5,615 bases of DNA from Actinomycetota bacterium (GTDB lineage Bacteria > Actinomycetota > Aquicultoria > Aquicultorales > Aquicultoraceae), in the NCBI GenBank assembly GCA_030017355.1, contig JASEIR010000142.1:1-5615 (forward strand), given 5' to 3'. Made by a program: the position numbers and the translations under genes. The notes beneath the pieces were generated by a model. That model worked only from the letters and a program-made list of their open reading frames with translations. It did not search any database and had not been told where the DNA came from. This document shows, piece by piece, positions 1 through 5,615 of the stretch (positions are counted from its first letter, which is position 1; every line of letters begins with the position of its first letter).

Positions 1-345
1 TTTTTCTTGATCTCCATCTTTTGTGCTTACCCCTCAATTCTTCTTGAACAGTTAGAGAGAAGTAAGCAAGAAACGATGCAAGCAAAGGATGAGCTTGAAC
101 ATGCACATAAGGAATTAGAAATGGCCTATAGGCTTGTACCATTATCCGGAAGAGAGATTGATGTACTAAGCCTTATATCTGAGGGAATAAGTAATAAGGA
201 CATAGCGAGAACGCTCTTTCTCTCAGAGTCTACAGTCAAGACCCATGTTTCAAGCATTTTTAAAAAGCTAAATCTGCAATCAAGAGCTGAAGCAGCTACA
301 TATCTTAACCAGGGGAATGGCTCCAAAAATGACGTCCTCCCCTAG
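1..345 (+). CDS. LuxR-family transcriptional regulator, C-terminal part (5' end outside window)
   Basis: This is the end of a LuxR/FixJ-type DNA-binding regulator. The frame is open to base 1, so the TTG at 7 is probably an internal Leu codon and the gene begins upstream. Counting residues from position 7, residues 1-13 are hydrophobic (preceded by Phe-Phe) and look like the end of a membrane helix. Residues 14-42 are charged and heptad-like (EQLERSK, DELEHAHKELE), suggesting a coiled-coil linker. Residues 45-100 are a full LuxR helix-turn-helix: LSGREIDVL, the GISNKDIA turn, the LSESTVKTHVSSIFKKL recognition helix, and the closing LQSRAEAA. The layout suggests a membrane-anchored sensor that binds DNA directly, but the sensor part is not visible. 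The last codons (DVLP and stop) lie within a duplicated segment beginning at 332, so the present C-terminal tail may have been supplied by that duplication. The HTH assignment is firm. The ligand and targets are unknown. Confidence 0.9.
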   Translation, partial: FFLISIFCAYPSILLEQLERSKQETMQAKDELEHAHKELEMAYRLVPLSGREIDVLSLISEGISNKDIARTLFLSESTVKTHVSSIFKKLNLQSRAEAATYLNQGNGSKNDVLP

Positions 346-386
346 CTTCCCTATATCCCACTCTACCAGCCAATATTAACCAAGTA

Positions 387-442
387 CTAGAAATATTCAT
401 ACCCCCAATTCTAGGGGTACCAAAAAAATTCATACCTCAATT
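387..442 (+). promoter_or_regulatory. Operator-like direct repeat and competing hairpins in copy 1
   Basis: A near-identical motif, ATTCATACC followed by 2-3 pyrimidines and AATT, occurs at 395-410 and again at 428-442. The starts are 33 bp apart, about three helical turns, as expected for paired sites on one DNA face. The same stretch can form two mutually exclusive stems. TACCCC 400-405 pairs with GGGGTA 414-419 (8-nt loop). CTAGAA 387-392 pairs with TTCTAG 409-414, which shares bases with the first stem. Everything here is repeated at +851 in copy 2. The function as an operator or RNA switch is inferred; no known riboswitch consensus was recognised. Confidence 0.35.
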
Positions 443-445
443 TGC

Positions 446-486
446 TTGAAAACCATACTTGTGCCTGATATTTGATATTTATTAAT
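446..486 (+). promoter_or_regulatory. Possible sigma70-like promoter in copy 1
   Basis: TTGAAA at 446-451 matches the -35 consensus at five of six positions. It is followed by an AT-rich stretch with the tandem sequence GATATTTGATATT (467-479) and TATTAAT. GATATT at 467-472 could be a -10, but the 15-bp spacer is short, so the exact hexamers are uncertain. The identical sequence lies at 1297-1337 in copy 2, where it precedes the large gene by about 55-95 bp, a sensible place for a promoter. Confidence 0.3.
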
Positions 487-523
487 CGGTTGCTTGCTAA
501 AAAACTAGTCATTGGAATTGTTC

Positions 524-540
524 AATCGGTATTTCACTCT
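524..540 (+). pseudogene. Remnant of a signal-peptide coding sequence (paralog of the 1393 gene)
   Basis: Bases 524-540 are identical to 1431-1447, which encode Ile-Gly-Ile-Ser-Leu inside the signal peptide of the large gene. Relative to copy 2, about 60 bp are missing just before this point. The missing part includes the AGGAGG site, the start codon and roughly the first 12 codons. In the old frame, reading continues through unrelated sequence to a TGA at 594-596. The fragment supports the view that copy 1 was once the front of a paralogous exported-protein gene that was then largely lost. Alone, 17 bp would be weak evidence. Its collinear position after the long repeat makes it convincing. 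Confidence 0.55.
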
Positions 541-638
541 GCAGTGCTGGTTTCTGCAAGGGAACTTACTATTTTCAGCTGGGGTCTTATGATTGAGTGA
601 GGATAGCTAGAGAACCACCGCTTCAGGAGGCCTCTTTT

Positions 639-656
639 ATGCCGATAAACTATTAG
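639..656 (+). CDS. Possible 5-codon mini-ORF (MPINY) upstream of the membrane protein
   Basis: ATG at 639 is preceded by AGGAGG (625-630) with an 8-base gap and reads Met-Pro-Ile-Asn-Tyr before TAG (654-656). The stop codon is part of TAGGAGG, the ribosome binding site of the next gene, so a ribosome finishing the mini-ORF would sit on that site. This arrangement fits translational coupling or a leader-peptide control. The first AGGAGG also lies in an 8-bp palindrome GAGGCCTC (627-634), and CCTC 631-634 could pair with GAGG 657-660. A real peptide cannot be shown from sequence, and chance is possible. Confidence 0.3.
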   Translation: MPINY

Positions 657-660
657 GAGG
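655..660 (+). promoter_or_regulatory. Ribosome binding site of the small membrane protein
   Basis: A perfect AGGAGG lies five bases before ATG 666 and fixes that start. A second AGGAGG exactly 30 bases upstream (625-630) serves the possible mini-ORF at 639. Confidence 0.85.
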
Positions 661-665
661 ATTAA

Positions 666-983
666 ATGAAAGTTATAAAGAAGCACCTCAAGTTTATAGG
701 TTTCTATTACTTGGTTCATTTCGGCTTGATGTTTACCATAGGAGTGTTGGCTGCCGGAGCTTCATTTTCTGATAGCAACACAATCTCACCTTTTCAAGTC
801 CTAGTCTTTAAAATCTTCAATATCGCTGCCTATGTTCTGTATCTGCCTGTTGCCCTGATCTTTTCAGAGCCCCGACCTCATTTTCCAACTTCTTTTTGGG
901 TTTTGATTGCTTTGACCCCAATATTATATGCCATAGTCCTATTATTGATTCGAGAGATGTGGATTCGAAGAAGGAGAGCTTAG
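666..983 (+). CDS. Small membrane protein of unknown function
   Basis: This is a 105-residue protein that I do not recognise. It has three hydrophobic stretches fit to span the membrane: about residues 10-32, 44-66 and 76-95. The N-terminus is basic (KVIKKHLK), there is a polar loop at 33-43 (SFSDSNT), a Pro-rich turn at 67-75 (SEPRPHFPT), and a basic end (WIRRRRA). Three spans would put the two positive ends on opposite sides, which conflicts with the positive-inside rule. One stretch may therefore not cross, or the protein may pair with itself in a mixed topology. The start is set by AGGAGG at 655-660. The gene stands alone between the duplicated leader (332-524) and a terminator (1059-1094), so copy 1 of the leader is the natural candidate for its promoter. 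No enzyme motif or lipobox is visible. The strong ribosome site and sensible membrane pattern make it a likely real gene. Confidence 0.8.
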   Translation: MKVIKKHLKFIGFYYLVHFGLMFTIGVLAAGASFSDSNTISPFQVLVFKIFNIAAYVLYLPVALIFSEPRPHFPTSFWVLIALTPILYAIVLLLIREMWIRRRRA

Positions 984-1058
984 CTCTACATCGATTAAAT
1001 TCTCACGTAAACTAAAAAATGTTCGAAAAAATAAGTCAGTTGCCCCAACATTATTGGT

Positions 1059-1094
1059 AGATTATGGTTTTGCGAGGCCATAATCTTTTGTTTT
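1059..1094 (+). terminator. Rho-independent terminator after the membrane protein gene
   Basis: A perfect 9-bp stem, AGATTATGG (1059-1067) with CCATAATCT (1078-1086), encloses a 10-base loop. It is followed by a T-rich run interrupted by one G (1086-1094). It lies 76 bases after the stop of the 666-983 gene and separates that gene from the next transcription unit. The stem is AT-rich, so it may be only moderately strong. Confidence 0.75.
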
Positions 1095-1182
1095 CTTAAA
1101 TAGATCATTTAGCAAACTATGCTACTACACATCATTACTAATGTTAGGTGACTTGATTTAATTACCTCTCGATCAAGTCCAA
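1095..1182. other. Intergenic spacer with an inverted repeat before leader copy 2
   Basis: No gene was found here. GACTTGAT at 1150-1157 pairs with ATCAAGTC at 1172-1179 (8 bp, 14-base loop), ending three bases before leader copy 2 begins at 1183. There is no T-run after it, so a terminator is unlikely. It could be a protein-binding site or a mark of the recombination boundary. Together with the terminator and leader copy 2, this accounts for the gene-free stretch 984-1392. Confidence 0.45.
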
Positions 1183-1370
1183 ACGTCCTCCCCTAGCTTC
1201 CCTATATCCCACTCTACCAGCCAATATTAACCAAGTACTAGAAATATTCATACCCCCAATTCTAGGGGTACCAAAAAAATTCATACCTTAATTTGCTTGA
1301 AAACCATACTTGTGCCTGATATTTGATATTTATTAATCGGTTGATTGCTTAAAAATATTGGAATTGTTCA
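1183..1370 (+). repeat. Duplicated leader segment, copy 2 (upstream of the large exoprotein)
   Basis: Bases 1183-1343 repeat 332-492 with one mismatch, and looser homology runs to 1370. This copy is probably the intact one. It leads directly into AGGAGG (1381) and the start codon at 1393, whereas copy 1 has lost the equivalent ribosome site and start. It carries the same operator-like ATTCATACC motifs (1246-1261 and 1279-1293), the same alternative stems (TACCCC 1251-1256 with GGGGTA 1265-1270; CTAGAA 1238-1243 with TTCTAG 1260-1265) and the same promoter-like TTGAAA (1297-1302) with its AT-rich follow-on. The single base difference between copies (T1289) lies in the second ATTCATACC motif. 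Confidence 0.95.
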
Positions 1371-1380
1371 TTTAGGTTTC

Positions 1381-1386
1381 AGGAGG
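1381..1386 (+). promoter_or_regulatory. Ribosome binding site deciding the start of the large gene
   Basis: AGGAGG directly abuts an in-frame ATG at 1387, too close to be used with it. The next in-frame ATG, at 1393, has a proper 6-base gap and is taken as the start. Confidence 0.85.
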
Positions 1387-1392
1387 ATGCGT

Positions 1393-4300
1393 ATGAAAGA
1401 AAGGCTTTTTGTAAATCGCGGAATAACTCGAATCGGTATTTCACTCTTGCTTGCTATCTCTATGTTATTGGCGCCCCTTGCACCGATCTTTCAGAATAGT
1501 GTAGGCCAAGCTATGGAGAGACCAAAGCAGGCGCGCACAAAATCGGCAAGTAAGGTAAAGGCAGCTTCGAGTATAACGAATAACAAATCAACTAAACAAA
1601 AAGACAAGGAAATAATTATTGACAAGGTTTCTAAAACGGGGACGGCCTTTATAAAGAACGAAGGCCAGATAGAAAACCAATCTGTAAAATACTATATCAA
1701 TACTTTTGTCGGTAATGTCTTTATCGATAATGATGGTGAGCTAACTTATTTACTATTAAAGCGCAAGGACAAGAAAAAGGATAAAGCTGCTAATGAACAA
1801 AGCGATGTTAAAGACGAAGATAAAGACGCAGAGCCGGAGGCTGTAGAAGGGTGGGCTCTAAAAGAGCGCCTCATCGGAGCCAAAGACATAGATCCCAAAG
1901 GTATCGATAAGGCAAAAACCAAAATCAATTACCTAATTGGCAATAAAGAATCCTGGAAAACAGGACTGGCAGCTTATAATCATATAGAATTAGGCGAAGT
2001 TTACAGCGGAATAGACCTAAATCTGAGAGCGCATGAAAACAATTTTGAGAAGGTTTTTGTTGTACAGCCAGGTGCTGAAGTTAAAGACATACAAGTATCA
2101 ATAGAAGGCGCGAGCTCCCTTGCTGTAAACAACAAAGGAGAGCTTGAAGTAAAAACAGGACTCGGAGACATAAGCTTCACCAAGCCAATCGCCTATCAGG
2201 AAAAAGATGGCATCAGGCATTATGTAAGGGTCACATATCTCGTTGATCAGAGTACCTATGGTTTTGATATCGGCAATTATGACAAAACTCAACCCCTCAT
2301 TATTGATCCCATGCTAGCATCAACTACCCTCGGTAGTGGTGGTTATAATTACGGTCGTTCGATCGTTAAAGATAGTGCGGGCAATATCTATGTAACGGGC
2401 ACAGCTGACTCAAGGGCTAACTTCCCCACAACACCCGGTGCGTATGATATAGCGCACAATGGTGGATACGACGATGCCTTTATTTCAAAGCTTGACAGCA
2501 ATCTCAACCTAGTTTCCTCAACGTTTCTTGGAGGGAGTTCATATGATCGGGCATATTCTCTTGCTGTAGATAGCTCGGGTAATATATGTGTTGTTGGACA
2601 AACATATTCCTCTAATTTCCCCACCACAAGTGGGGTATATGATACTTCGCACAACGGTAATTGGGACGCGTTCATTTCAGTTCTTGATTCTAGCCTTAGC
2701 AATTTACTGTACTCTACATTTTTAGGTGGCAGTAATGAGGATAAAGCAAGGTCTGTTTGCCGGGATGGTGATGGAAATATCTACGTAGTTGGGGAGACTA
2801 AATCGTCCGGTTTTCCAACCACTAGCGGTGCTTATGATACGTCGCAAAATGGTACCGATTACACCGATATATTTGTCTCTAAAATCAACTCCAGCCTTAC
2901 CAGTCTTCTTACATCTACTTTTGTTGGAAGTTCTCGCGATGATTACGTAAACTCGGTTATTATAGATCCCTTTGGCAATGTGTGCTTTGCCGGGGAGAGT
3001 TACGGAAGTTATCCAATCACACCAGGTGCATTTAAATCAACCAGCAGAGGTTATAGTGATGCCATTGTTTCCAAGCTAAACCCTAGCCTAACTAGTCTTC
3101 TCGCCTCTACCTATATCGGTGGCTATACAGTGGGTATTAATGACTGGGATAGAGCGAAGTTGATTGTTGCCGATAGCGAGGGAAACTATTATATAGCTGG
3201 ATTAACCTACTCTAGCGATTTTCCAACTACTGAGGGCGCATATGATAGAACATTTAATGGCAGCCCTGATGCCTTTGTCTTAGAATTCAATTCTGATCTT
3301 AGTAATTTACTGTGTTCCACTTTTATCGGCGGGGCTACTACCGATGATGCATATGCGCTCATTAAGAGTAGCTCAGGCGACATATTTGTCGGCGGGTCTA
3401 CTCAATCTAGCGATTTTCCAACTACTGAGGGCGCATATGATAGAACATTTAATGGCGCAAGCGATATCTTTATATCAAGACTAAACGCCAATCTTTCCAG
3501 TCTTCTAGCCTCTACTTATATTGGAGGAAGCGGTAATGATGATGCTATGGCGATGGTTGGAGATAACCAAGGCAACATCTACGTAACCGGATATACTGGC
3601 AGTGTATTCGTATATAAGATGACGGGAGATCTGTCAAAAACTAATAAACCAGTTGCTTCGTTTACCTACAGTCCGTCAAACCCAGAGCCGCTAACAAGTG
3701 TTAACTTCGACGCATCAGCATCCCATGATTCAGATGGGCAGATCGTATCTTATCAATGGGATTTTGGCGATAACACAACTGGCAATGGAGTGAGCCCTGG
3801 CCATTCTTATTCAGCTACCGGGATATACCACGTAGTTCTAACGGTTACGGATAACGACGGTGCTTCATCCAGTTTCAGCCAAGACTTATATGTTAACCCT
3901 AAAGAATGCCAGCCTGCATGGACCAATCCTAACCCGGATCCTCTGGACAATGGGCCTAAAAGCACACAGCGTCCAATATTAATATTAATAGCTGGGCTTT
4001 ATTCAAACGCTAGCAATGAGTCAGGTAAAGGTGATATTTGGGAATGGCTAAGGACTAATGCCGATGAGATTTTACCTGATGTTGACACTGTCTATATCGC
4101 ACCTACTCAAAAGGGCGCAAATAGCTCGATAGTCATAGATTCTCTAGGTCATCTCAGTACAAATGCAGAACGACTTGCAAATTATATTCAGCAAATCAAA
4201 TCCTTTATTCAAGGGCATCCTGTTATTTTGGTCGGGCACTCTATGGGTGGGATTGTTGCCCGAGGCTTTATTGACGACCCTAAACTAGTTGAGAAAGCTG

Positions 4301-5615
4301 GAATCGGCAAAGAATTGGCCGGTCTTATTCAGATCGGTAGTCCTAACAAAGGCTCCAATCTAAGTGTTGTAGCGAACAACATCCGATTATTAAGTTGGTA
4401 TTATGAATGCGATGCTACCCATGATCTCTCACCAATCCAGATGTGGATTTGGAATAAGTTCCATACGAATCCCAAGGGAGTTACTATTTACCAGCATGGT
4501 GGTAATTATTTACCCGATAACCCCGGTGGCTATTATCTTAGCCCATATGAGCAGATCGTGGGTGTGCTTCTTTCAGGCGCTTTTCTTGGAGAGCCAAATG
4601 ACGGAGCTGTTAGTTTTAGTAGTCTAGAAGGGCCTAGCAGCTTGAAGGGTATTCGGTTAACTACGCCTTACAATTACCGCCACTCTTTGTCGGCACCTGG
4701 TAGACAAGTACCTGTACTAGTTCCACAAGGGATACAGGGCATCCCTGAAGATGGGTTGGATTCGGTTTTGCTATATTTTTTGCGAGATCAGATAAACGAA
4801 CTTACCTCTAACTGGGATATATCGTCTCAAGGCAGCCAATCTATGCAAATGAGTATTGCGGCTTACATCATGGGTATGGCAACGTTCACCATGAGCAGCT
4901 CTTCTTCCAATGAAGCAACACCTGGATCACCATTTTTACCAACCCATAACCTAATCGTTCCCGCTGGCAGTAACGCGGTAGATAATATCAGGATAGGCGA
5001 GAAGACGATAATTTCTCTAACGAGCACAGAGGGCACACCAACTGTGAGCATTTCTGACTCAGGCGGGCCTCTAGTTATCAACCCAGTAAGTATAGCAAAC
5101 AGTGATGGTACCATTCAGACTTTGGCAGAAGTTATGCCAACCAATCCAGGTCTCCACTCTGTTACTGTTGCTTTAGAAGGGGGTGCGGGAGGCAATGTTA
5201 CCCTAAGCGGAGTGGCAGAGTCTGGTCCATGTGTTACACTGTCGGCAGATGATGTGAATTACCTTGCAGGAGACGAGGTAACAGTAACTGCTACAATCGA
5301 GAGCTCTTCATCACCAGTTCAAGGTGCAACAGTATCGGTTGTTGCTAACTACTCAGGAGGACAATCAAATATTACACTCGCAGATAACGGCGTATCCCCA
5401 GATGCAACTGCTAATGATGGTATTTATACAGGCAAATTACTATTAATGGGGCCAACTGGTGATTGGATTCTCTCAGCCACAGCAATTGGGGATACCTTTG
5501 AGCGAGCAGCATCCGCAGTATTATCAGTTGGTTCTTCTTCCTGGGCTTCATTCTCGGGCTCATTAGCCGAGACGACTACCCCAGGCACAGGCTCAACCCT
5601 TGCTTCATGGGGTCT
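1393..5615 (+). CDS. Large exported protein: SBBP beta-propeller, PKD and lipase-like hydrolase domains (3' end outside window)
   Basis: The frame is open to the window end (at least 1407 residues), so the C-terminus and any cell-wall or membrane anchor are missing. Domains in order: signal peptide, residues 1-40 (basic start, hydrophobic core 14-33, possible cut after GQA 38-40); Lys/Ser/Thr-rich linker to about 80; SBBP-associated N-terminal domain resembling DUF7948, about 84-306 (AFIKNEGQ opening, LIIDP close), with a strongly charged insertion at 123-152; seven SBBP repeats, about 310-750 (STFLGG, DxxGNIYVxG, FPTTxGAYD); PKD domain 753-836 with WDFGD at 789-793; alpha/beta-hydrolase about 860-1137; beta-rich region to about 1275; and a domain like choice-of-anchor X, about 1278-1380 (DNG, DATANDGIYTG), then a Ser/Thr/Gly-rich stretch. 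In the hydrolase, GHSMG places the nucleophile at Ser950. Asp1070 (PNDGAV) and His1097 (YRHS) are the likely rest of the triad, and IGSPNKGS is typical of lipases. I infer a secreted or surface esterase/lipase. The substrate is unknown. The gene stands alone behind leader copy 2. Confidence 0.93.
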   Translation, partial: MKERLFVNRGITRIGISLLLAISMLLAPLAPIFQNSVGQAMERPKQARTKSASKVKAASSITNNKSTKQKDKEIIIDKVSKTGTAFIKNEGQIENQSVKYYINTFVGNVFIDNDGELTYLLLKRKDKKKDKAANEQSDVKDEDKDAEPEAVEGWALKERLIGAKDIDPKGIDKAKTKINYLIGNKESWKTGLAAYNHIELGEVYSGIDLNLRAHENNFEKVFVVQPGAEVKDIQVSIEGASSLAVNNKGELEVKTGLGDISFTKPIAYQEKDGIRHYVRVTYLVDQSTYGFDIGNYDKTQPLIIDPMLASTTLGSGGYNYGRSIVKDSAGNIYVTGTADSRANFPTTPGAYDIAHNGGYDDAFISKLDSNLNLVSSTFLGGSSYDRAYSLAVDSSGNICVVGQTYSSNFPTTSGVYDTSHNGNWDAFISVLDSSLSNLLYSTFLGGSNEDKARSVCRDGDGNIYVVGETKSSGFPTTSGAYDTSQNGTDYTDIFVSKINSSLTSLLTSTFVGSSRDDYVNSVIIDPFGNVCFAGESYGSYPITPGAFKSTSRGYSDAIVSKLNPSLTSLLASTYIGGYTVGINDWDRAKLIVADSEGNYYIAGLTYSSDFPTTEGAYDRTFNGSPDAFVLEFNSDLSNLLCSTFIGGATTDDAYALIKSSSGDIFVGGSTQSSDFPTTEGAYDRTFNGASDIFISRLNANLSSLLASTYIGGSGNDDAMAMVGDNQGNIYVTGYTGSVFVYKMTGDLSKTNKPVASFTYSPSNPEPLTSVNFDASASHDSDGQIVSYQWDFGDNTTGNGVSPGHSYSATGIYHVVLTVTDNDGASSSFSQDLYVNPKECQPAWTNPNPDPLDNGPKSTQRPILILIAGLYSNASNESGKGDIWEWLRTNADEILPDVDTVYIAPTQKGANSSIVIDSLGHLSTNAERLANYIQQIKSFIQGHPVILVGHSMGGIVARGFIDDPKLVEKAGIGKELAGLIQIGSPNKGSNLSVVANNIRLLSWYYECDATHDLSPIQMWIWNKFHTNPKGVTIYQHGGNYLPDNPGGYYLSPYEQIVGVLLSGAFLGEPNDGAVSFSSLEGPSSLKGIRLTTPYNYRHSLSAPGRQVPVLVPQGIQGIPEDGLDSVLLYFLRDQINELTSNWDISSQGSQSMQMSIAAYIMGMATFTMSSSSSNEATPGSPFLPTHNLIVPAGSNAVDNIRIGEKTIISLTSTEGTPTVSISDSGGPLVINPVSIANSDGTIQTLAEVMPTNPGLHSVTVALEGGAGGNVTLSGVAESGPCVTLSADDVNYLAGDEVTVTATIESSSSPVQGATVSVVANYSGGQSNITLADNGVSPDATANDGIYTGKLLLMGPTGDWILSATAIGDTFERAASAVLSVGSSSWASFSGSLAETTTPGTGSTLASWG
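2320..3642 (+). repeat. Seven SBBP repeats encoding one beta-propeller
   Basis: Within the large gene, seven repeats begin at residues 310, 376, 441, 508, 572, 642 and 707 (64-70 residues each). Six follow a common plan: ST-F/Y-x-GG, a variable turn, D-x-x-GN-I-Y-V-x-G, FPTT-x-GAYD, NG, DAF-ISKL, then SLxSLL. The seventh keeps only the first half (STYIGG to GNIYVTG) and then runs through VYKM, lacking the FPTT/GAYD loop. Repeat 5 has about five extra residues after YIGG. Seven units equal one closed seven-bladed propeller, the fold that gives the family its name. Confidence 0.9.
3211..3456 (+). repeat. 51-bp exact direct repeat within propeller repeats 5 and 6
   Basis: Bases 3211-3261 and 3406-3456 are identical (51 of 51), 195 bp apart, which is exactly 65 codons and keeps frame. 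They encode the SSDFPTTEGAYDRTFNG loop in both blades. The other blades differ from these two at synonymous as well as amino-acid positions, so the identity points to recent gene conversion or blade duplication rather than constraint on the protein alone. Confidence 0.9.

Larger units (their letters stand above)
332..524 (+). repeat. Duplicated leader segment, copy 1
   Basis: Bases 332-492 match 1183-1343 over 161 bp with a single difference (C438 versus T1289). The offset is a constant 851 bp. Weaker homology with small indels continues to about 524 (copy 2 to 1370), including a shared ATTGGAATTGTTCA. The copy begins inside the last codons of the LuxR gene and supplies its stop codon. No inverted terminal repeats, transposase or target-site duplication were seen, so this does not look like an insertion sequence. 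Because copy 2 sits directly upstream of a strong ribosome binding site and a large gene, the segment is best read as a promoter/leader region that was duplicated. Here it lies upstream of the small membrane protein gene at 666. Confidence 0.95.

Noticed and set aside
332..492. CRISPR array or known riboswitch in the repeated segment
   Set aside because: There are only two long copies 851 bp apart, with no short regular repeats and spacers. No known riboswitch core was recognised.
534..719. 61-codon open frame on the minus strand across the leader and gene start
   Set aside because: It overlaps the supported start of the 666 gene and its ribosome site, and has no recognisable protein features.
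332..1370. Composite transposon or insertion sequence bounded by the two direct repeats
   Set aside because: There is no transposase, no terminal inverted repeats and no target-site duplication. The enclosed gene is a small membrane protein. The repeat ends match promoter/leader and gene-start sequence instead.
1387..1389. In-frame ATG immediately after AGGAGG as the start of the large gene
   Set aside because: There is no gap between the ribosome site and this codon. The in-frame ATG at 1393 has normal spacing.
2388..2702. 104-codon open frame on the minus strand
   Set aside because: It lies wholly antisense to the SBBP repeats of the large gene and its translation shows no domain or membrane pattern. 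It is a shadow of the repeat coding sequence.
4403..4627. 74-codon open frame on the + strand, with an apparently hydrophobic product
   Set aside because: It is out of frame inside the hydrolase domain, whose motifs continue unbroken through it in the main frame.
4863..5114. 83-codon open frame on the minus strand
   Set aside because: It is antisense to the beta-rich part of the large gene, with no ribosome site or recognisable product.

Overview
The window is bacterial. All three genes lie on the + strand, and two of them have textbook Shine-Dalgarno sequences (AGGAGG, 5 to 6 bases before ATG). The base composition looks moderately AT-rich. Nothing here fixes the lineage. Seven-bladed propeller (SBBP) proteins of the kind seen here occur in many environmental bacteria, so I do not name an organism.

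Layout. (1) Positions 1-345 hold the 3' end of a LuxR-type regulator: the end of a probable membrane helix, a coiled coil and a complete LuxR helix-turn-helix. (2) Positions 332-540 are copy 1 of a duplicated 161-bp segment plus flanking homology. The copy starts inside the last codons of the LuxR gene and ends in a 17-bp fragment of a signal-peptide coding sequence. (3) Positions 639-656 are a possible 5-codon mini-ORF. Its stop codon overlaps the Shine-Dalgarno of a small three-helix membrane protein at 666-983. (4) A hairpin terminator lies at 1059-1094, followed by an inverted repeat at 1150-1179. (5) Copy 2 of the segment (1183-1370) stands directly in front of a very large secreted-protein gene. 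(6) That gene starts at 1393 and is still open at 5615 (at least 1407 residues).

The large protein is the main content. In order it has a signal peptide, a Lys-rich linker, an SBBP-associated N-terminal domain (DUF7948-like), seven SBBP repeats forming one beta-propeller, a PKD domain, a complete-looking alpha/beta-hydrolase (lipase-like) domain with a GHSMG nucleophile elbow, a beta-rich stretch, and a domain resembling the 'choice-of-anchor X' type. It reads as an exported or surface enzyme displayed on a propeller/Ig-like stalk.

The most interesting non-coding signal is the duplicated leader. The same 161 bp (one mismatch) precedes both the small membrane protein and the giant exoprotein. 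Copy 1 carries a scar showing that it once led into a paralogous signal-peptide sequence. This suggests that the two genes share control, or that the block is a leader cassette shared by a family of exported proteins. Whether the adjacent LuxR protein acts on it is only a guess.
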